8,272 bases of DNA from Faecalibacterium sp. UBA7177 (lineage in GTDB: Bacteria > Bacillota > Clostridia > Oscillospirales > Ruminococcaceae): the NCBI GenBank assembly GCA_002491225.1, contig DKVN01000168.1, positions 28,829 to 37,100 on the forward strand, in the 5' to 3' direction. The translations under genes and the position numbers were made by a program. Below the pieces are notes generated by a model. It saw nothing but the letters and a program-made list of their open reading frames with translations, was not told where the DNA came from and searched no databases. Below, piece by piece: positions 5,885-8,272 of this stretch. Each line of letters begins with the position of its first letter. Positions within the stretch are counted from its first letter, which is position 1.

Positions 5885-5914
5885 TGGAACAAAACGATAG
5901 GAGTGGTCATTTTC

Positions 5915-8272
5915 ATGATGCAGCTCAAGCCTGTCAGGCTCGGCAAAACCGAGCGGCAGAGTTTTTCCCGCATTGATGAGGTCATCGGGATGCCCAACCT
6001 CATCGAGGTGCAGAAAAATTCCTACCAGTGGTTTTTGGACGAGGGGCTGAGGGAGGTCTTCCGGGATATCTCGGCCATCGAGGATTACACCGGCAACCTC
6101 GTGCTCGATTTTATCGACTACCGGCTCGACGACGAGCCCAAGTACTCGATCAAGGAGTGCAAGGAGCGGGACGCCACCTATGCCGCGCCGCTGCGGGTCA
6201 CCGCCCGGCTCCTCAACAAGGAGACCGGCGAGGTCAAGCAGCAGGAGATCTTCATGGGCGATTTTCCGCTCATGACCGATTCCGGCACCTTCATCATCAA
6301 CGGCGCCGAGCGGGTCATCGTCAGCCAGCTGGTGCGCAGCCCGGGCGTCTATTTTGGCGAGAGCTACGACAAAACCGGCAAAAAGCTCTTTACCGCCACC
6401 ATGAACCCCAACCGCGGCGCCTGGCTCGAGTTTGAAACCGACTCCAGCGACGTGTTCTATGTCCGCATCGACAAAAACCGCAAGCTGCCGGTCACGGTGC
6501 TCATCCGCGCGCTCGGTCTGTCGACCGATGCCGAGATCCTCGAATTTTTCGGCGAGGACGAGCGGATCCTGGCCACCCTCGAAAAGGACACCACCAAAAA
6601 CCAGGAGGAGGGCCTGCTTGAGACCTACCGCAAGCTGCGCCCCGGCGAGCCCCCCACGGTCGAGAGCGCCCAGAGCCACCTGAACAGCCTCTTCTTTGAC
6701 CCCCGCCGGTATGACCTGTCCCGCTTTGGCCGGTACAAGATGAACAAGAAGCTGGCCCTGGCCCGCCGCATCACCGGCTACACCGCCGCGCGGGACATCG
6801 TCGCCCCCCTCACCGGCGAGCTGCTCATCGCCGCCGGCGAGGGCATCGACCGCGCGCGCGCCGAGGCCGCCGAGGCCGCCGGCGTCAGCGTCGTGTATCT
6901 CGAGCTCGACGGCAAGGAGCGCAAGGTCATCACCAACGGCACGGTGGACGCCGCGAACTTCTTCGATTTCGACGTCGCCGCCTGCGGCATCAACGAGCGT
7001 GTCAGCTTTGACGGCATCCGCGCCATCCTCGATGAGACGAGCGACCCCGAGCAGCAGAAGGCCCTGCTGGCCCAAAACCGCGACCAGCTCATCAGCCGCA
7101 CCGTGCGGGTGGACGATATCTTCGCCTCGGTCAACTACCTCAACGGGCTGGATCACGGCATCGGGGTCACCGATGACATCGACCACCTCGGCAACCGCCG
7201 CATCCGCAGCGTGGGCGAGCTTTTGCAGAACCAGTTCCGCATCGGCTTTGCCCGCATGGAGCGGGTGGTCCGCGAGCGCATGACCCTGCAGGCCCAGGAT
7301 ATGGATGTCATCACCCCCCAGGCGCTGATCAACATCCGCCCGGTGACCGCCGCCATCAAGGAGTTCTTCGGCTCGAGCCCCCTGTCCCAGTTCATGGACC
7401 AGAACAACCCCCTCGCCGAGCTCACCCACAAGCGCCGCCTCTCGGCCCTCGGCCCCGGCGGCCTCTCGCGGGACCGCGCCGGCTTCGAGGTGCGCGACGT
7501 CCACTACAGCCACTACGGCCGCATGTGCCCGATCGAGACCCCTGAGGGCCCCAACATCGGCCTGATCTCGTATCTCGCCACCTTCGCCCGCATCAACGAG
7601 TACGGCTTTATCGAGGCCCCCTACCGCAAGGTGGACAAGGCCACCGGTGTCGTCACCGACGAGGTCGTCTACATGACCGCCGACGTCGAGGATGAGTATG
7701 TGGTGGCCCAGGCCAACGAGCCGCTGGACGAGCAGAACCGCTTTGTCAAGGACCGTGTCAACGCCCGCCGCCGCGACGAGATCCTCGAGATCGACAAGGC
7801 CCGGGTCGACTATATGGACGTCTCGCCCAAGATGGTCGTCTCGGTGGCCACCGCCATGATCCCCTTCCTCGAGAACGACGACGCCAACCGCGCCCTGATG
7901 GGCTCGAACATGCAGCGGCAGGCGGTGCCGCTGATGGTCACCCAGCAGCCCATCGTCGCCACCGGCATGGAGTACAAGGCCGCCTGTGACTCGGGCGTCT
8001 GCGTGCTGGCCAAAAACGACGGTGTGGTCGAAAAGGTCACCGCCGACAGGATCATCATCCGCACCTCCAAAACCACCACCGACGAGTACGAGCTCATCAA
8101 GTTCATGCGCTCGAACCAGGGCACCTGCGTCAACCAGCGCCCCATCGTGGACAAGGGCGAGGAGATCAGGGCCGGGCAGGTCATCGCGGACGGCCCCGCC
8201 ACCAAAAACGGCGAGATCAGCCTTGGCAAAAACGCCCTCATCGGCTTTATGACCTGGGAGGGCTACAACTAC
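5915..8272 (+). CDS. rpoB: RNA polymerase beta subunit, 3'-truncated by the window
   Basis: RpoB is the second largest subunit of RNA polymerase and forms one side of the active-site cleft. The frame stays open for 786 codons to the last base; the full protein would be about 1,200 residues or more. Recognised parts include the start LGKTERQSFSRIDEV, VIVSQLVRSPGVYF, LRPGEPPTVESA with FFDPRRYDLSRFGRYK, and the rifampicin region from Gly 486. There Gln 492, Asp 495, His 505 and Ser 510 correspond to E. coli Q513, D516, H526 and S531, all in the susceptible form; Ala 501 replaces E. coli S522, as is common in Firmicutes. YGRMCPIETPEGPNIGLIS follows. The visible part ends in MTWEGYNY. ATG 5915 is chosen with AGGAG (5899-5903) 11 nt upstream; ATG 5918 is the next possible start. 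rpoC is expected to follow outside the window. Upstream is bofA, not rplJ-rplL. Confidence 0.98.
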   Translation, partial: MMQLKPVRLGKTERQSFSRIDEVIGMPNLIEVQKNSYQWFLDEGLREVFRDISAIEDYTGNLVLDFIDYRLDDEPKYSIKECKERDATYAAPLRVTARLLNKETGEVKQQEIFMGDFPLMTDSGTFIINGAERVIVSQLVRSPGVYFGESYDKTGKKLFTATMNPNRGAWLEFETDSSDVFYVRIDKNRKLPVTVLIRALGLSTDAEILEFFGEDERILATLEKDTTKNQEEGLLETYRKLRPGEPPTVESAQSHLNSLFFDPRRYDLSRFGRYKMNKKLALARRITGYTAARDIVAPLTGELLIAAGEGIDRARAEAAEAAGVSVVYLELDGKERKVITNGTVDAANFFDFDVAACGINERVSFDGIRAILDETSDPEQQKALLAQNRDQLISRTVRVDDIFASVNYLNGLDHGIGVTDDIDHLGNRRIRSVGELLQNQFRIGFARMERVVRERMTLQAQDMDVITPQALINIRPVTAAIKEFFGSSPLSQFMDQNNPLAELTHKRRLSALGPGGLSRDRAGFEVRDVHYSHYGRMCPIETPEGPNIGLISYLATFARINEYGFIEAPYRKVDKATGVVTDEVVYMTADVEDEYVVAQANEPLDEQNRFVKDRVNARRRDEILEIDKARVDYMDVSPKMVVSVATAMIPFLENDDANRALMGSNMQRQAVPLMVTQQPIVATGMEYKAACDSGVCVLAKNDGVVEKVTADRIIIRTSKTTTDEYELIKFMRSNQGTCVNQRPIVDKGEEIRAGQVIADGPATKNGEISLGKNALIGFMTWEGYNY

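Larger units (their letters stand above)
5642..5914 (+). promoter_or_regulatory. Structured rpoB 5' leader, candidate cis-regulatory RNA
   Basis: The predicted untranslated leader holds, in order: a small hairpin with a GAAA tetraloop (about 5654-5667); an A-rich, weakly structured stretch with two GTTTGTCAA repeats (5702-5710, 5728-5736); a terminator-like hairpin (5749-5798); a 6-bp TCAG tetraloop hairpin (GGGCGT 5799-5804 with ACGCCC 5809-5814); two TCAGGCAG repeats (5829-5836, 5848-5855); a perfect GC palindrome (5861-5884); and the ribosome binding site. The A-rich 5' part differs sharply in composition from the GC-rich genes around it. I recognise no known RNA family here; it does not resemble the L10 leader, which precedes rplJ in related bacteria. 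Confidence 0.5.

Noticed and set aside
5714..7513. Long open frame on the minus strand (599 codons) opposite rpoB
   Set aside because: It lies antisense to an unmistakable rpoB, is rich in Ala, Gly, Val, Asp and Glu in repetitive order, and matches no family. It is a by-product of high GC codon use.

Overview
This window reads as a piece of core chromosome from a high-GC, Gram-positive anaerobe of the Clostridia, most likely Oscillospirales (Ruminococcaceae-like). The evidence is a run of Firmicutes-type housekeeping genes, all on the + strand; a YaaL (DUF2508)-BofA gene pair typical of endospore-forming Firmicutes; clear AGGAG-type Shine-Dalgarno sites; and an intergenic palindromic repeat of a kind I recall from gut Clostridia. 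The genus assignment is inference.

Layout: (1) 1-1950, 3' part of a type IIA topoisomerase A subunit, best called ParC (topoisomerase IV). (2) 1977-2410, a self-contained secG unit: extended -10 promoter, secG, and a long two-part terminator. (3) 2501-4615, rnr (RNase R), closed by a perfect 13-bp hairpin. (4) 4716-4774, a palindromic repeat, followed by a two-gene yaaL-bofA unit (4878-5389) with overlapping stop and start codons. (5) 5390-5584, a very C-rich stretch with a minus-strand G-quadruplex motif, ending in a perfect GC-rich terminator. (6) 5607-8272, a strong promoter, an unusually structured leader of about 270 nt, and the first 786 codons of rpoB, which runs off the window end.

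The genes cover chromosome decatenation (ParC), protein export (SecG), RNA turnover (RNase R), sporulation control (BofA, with YaaL unknown) and transcription (RpoB). Terminators after secG, rnr and bofA suggest separate transcription units rather than one operon.

No new multi-gene system is visible: there are no mobile elements, CRISPR arrays or defence genes. The most promising undescribed element is the rpoB leader. It has its own strong promoter, a terminator-like 12-bp hairpin about 120 nt before the start codon, a possible 26-codon leader ORF whose stop codon abuts that hairpin, two pairs of short direct repeats, and a perfect 24-nt palindrome next to the ribosome binding site. rpoB is also not preceded by rplJ-rplL, so this leader may replace the usual ribosomal-protein-operon control.
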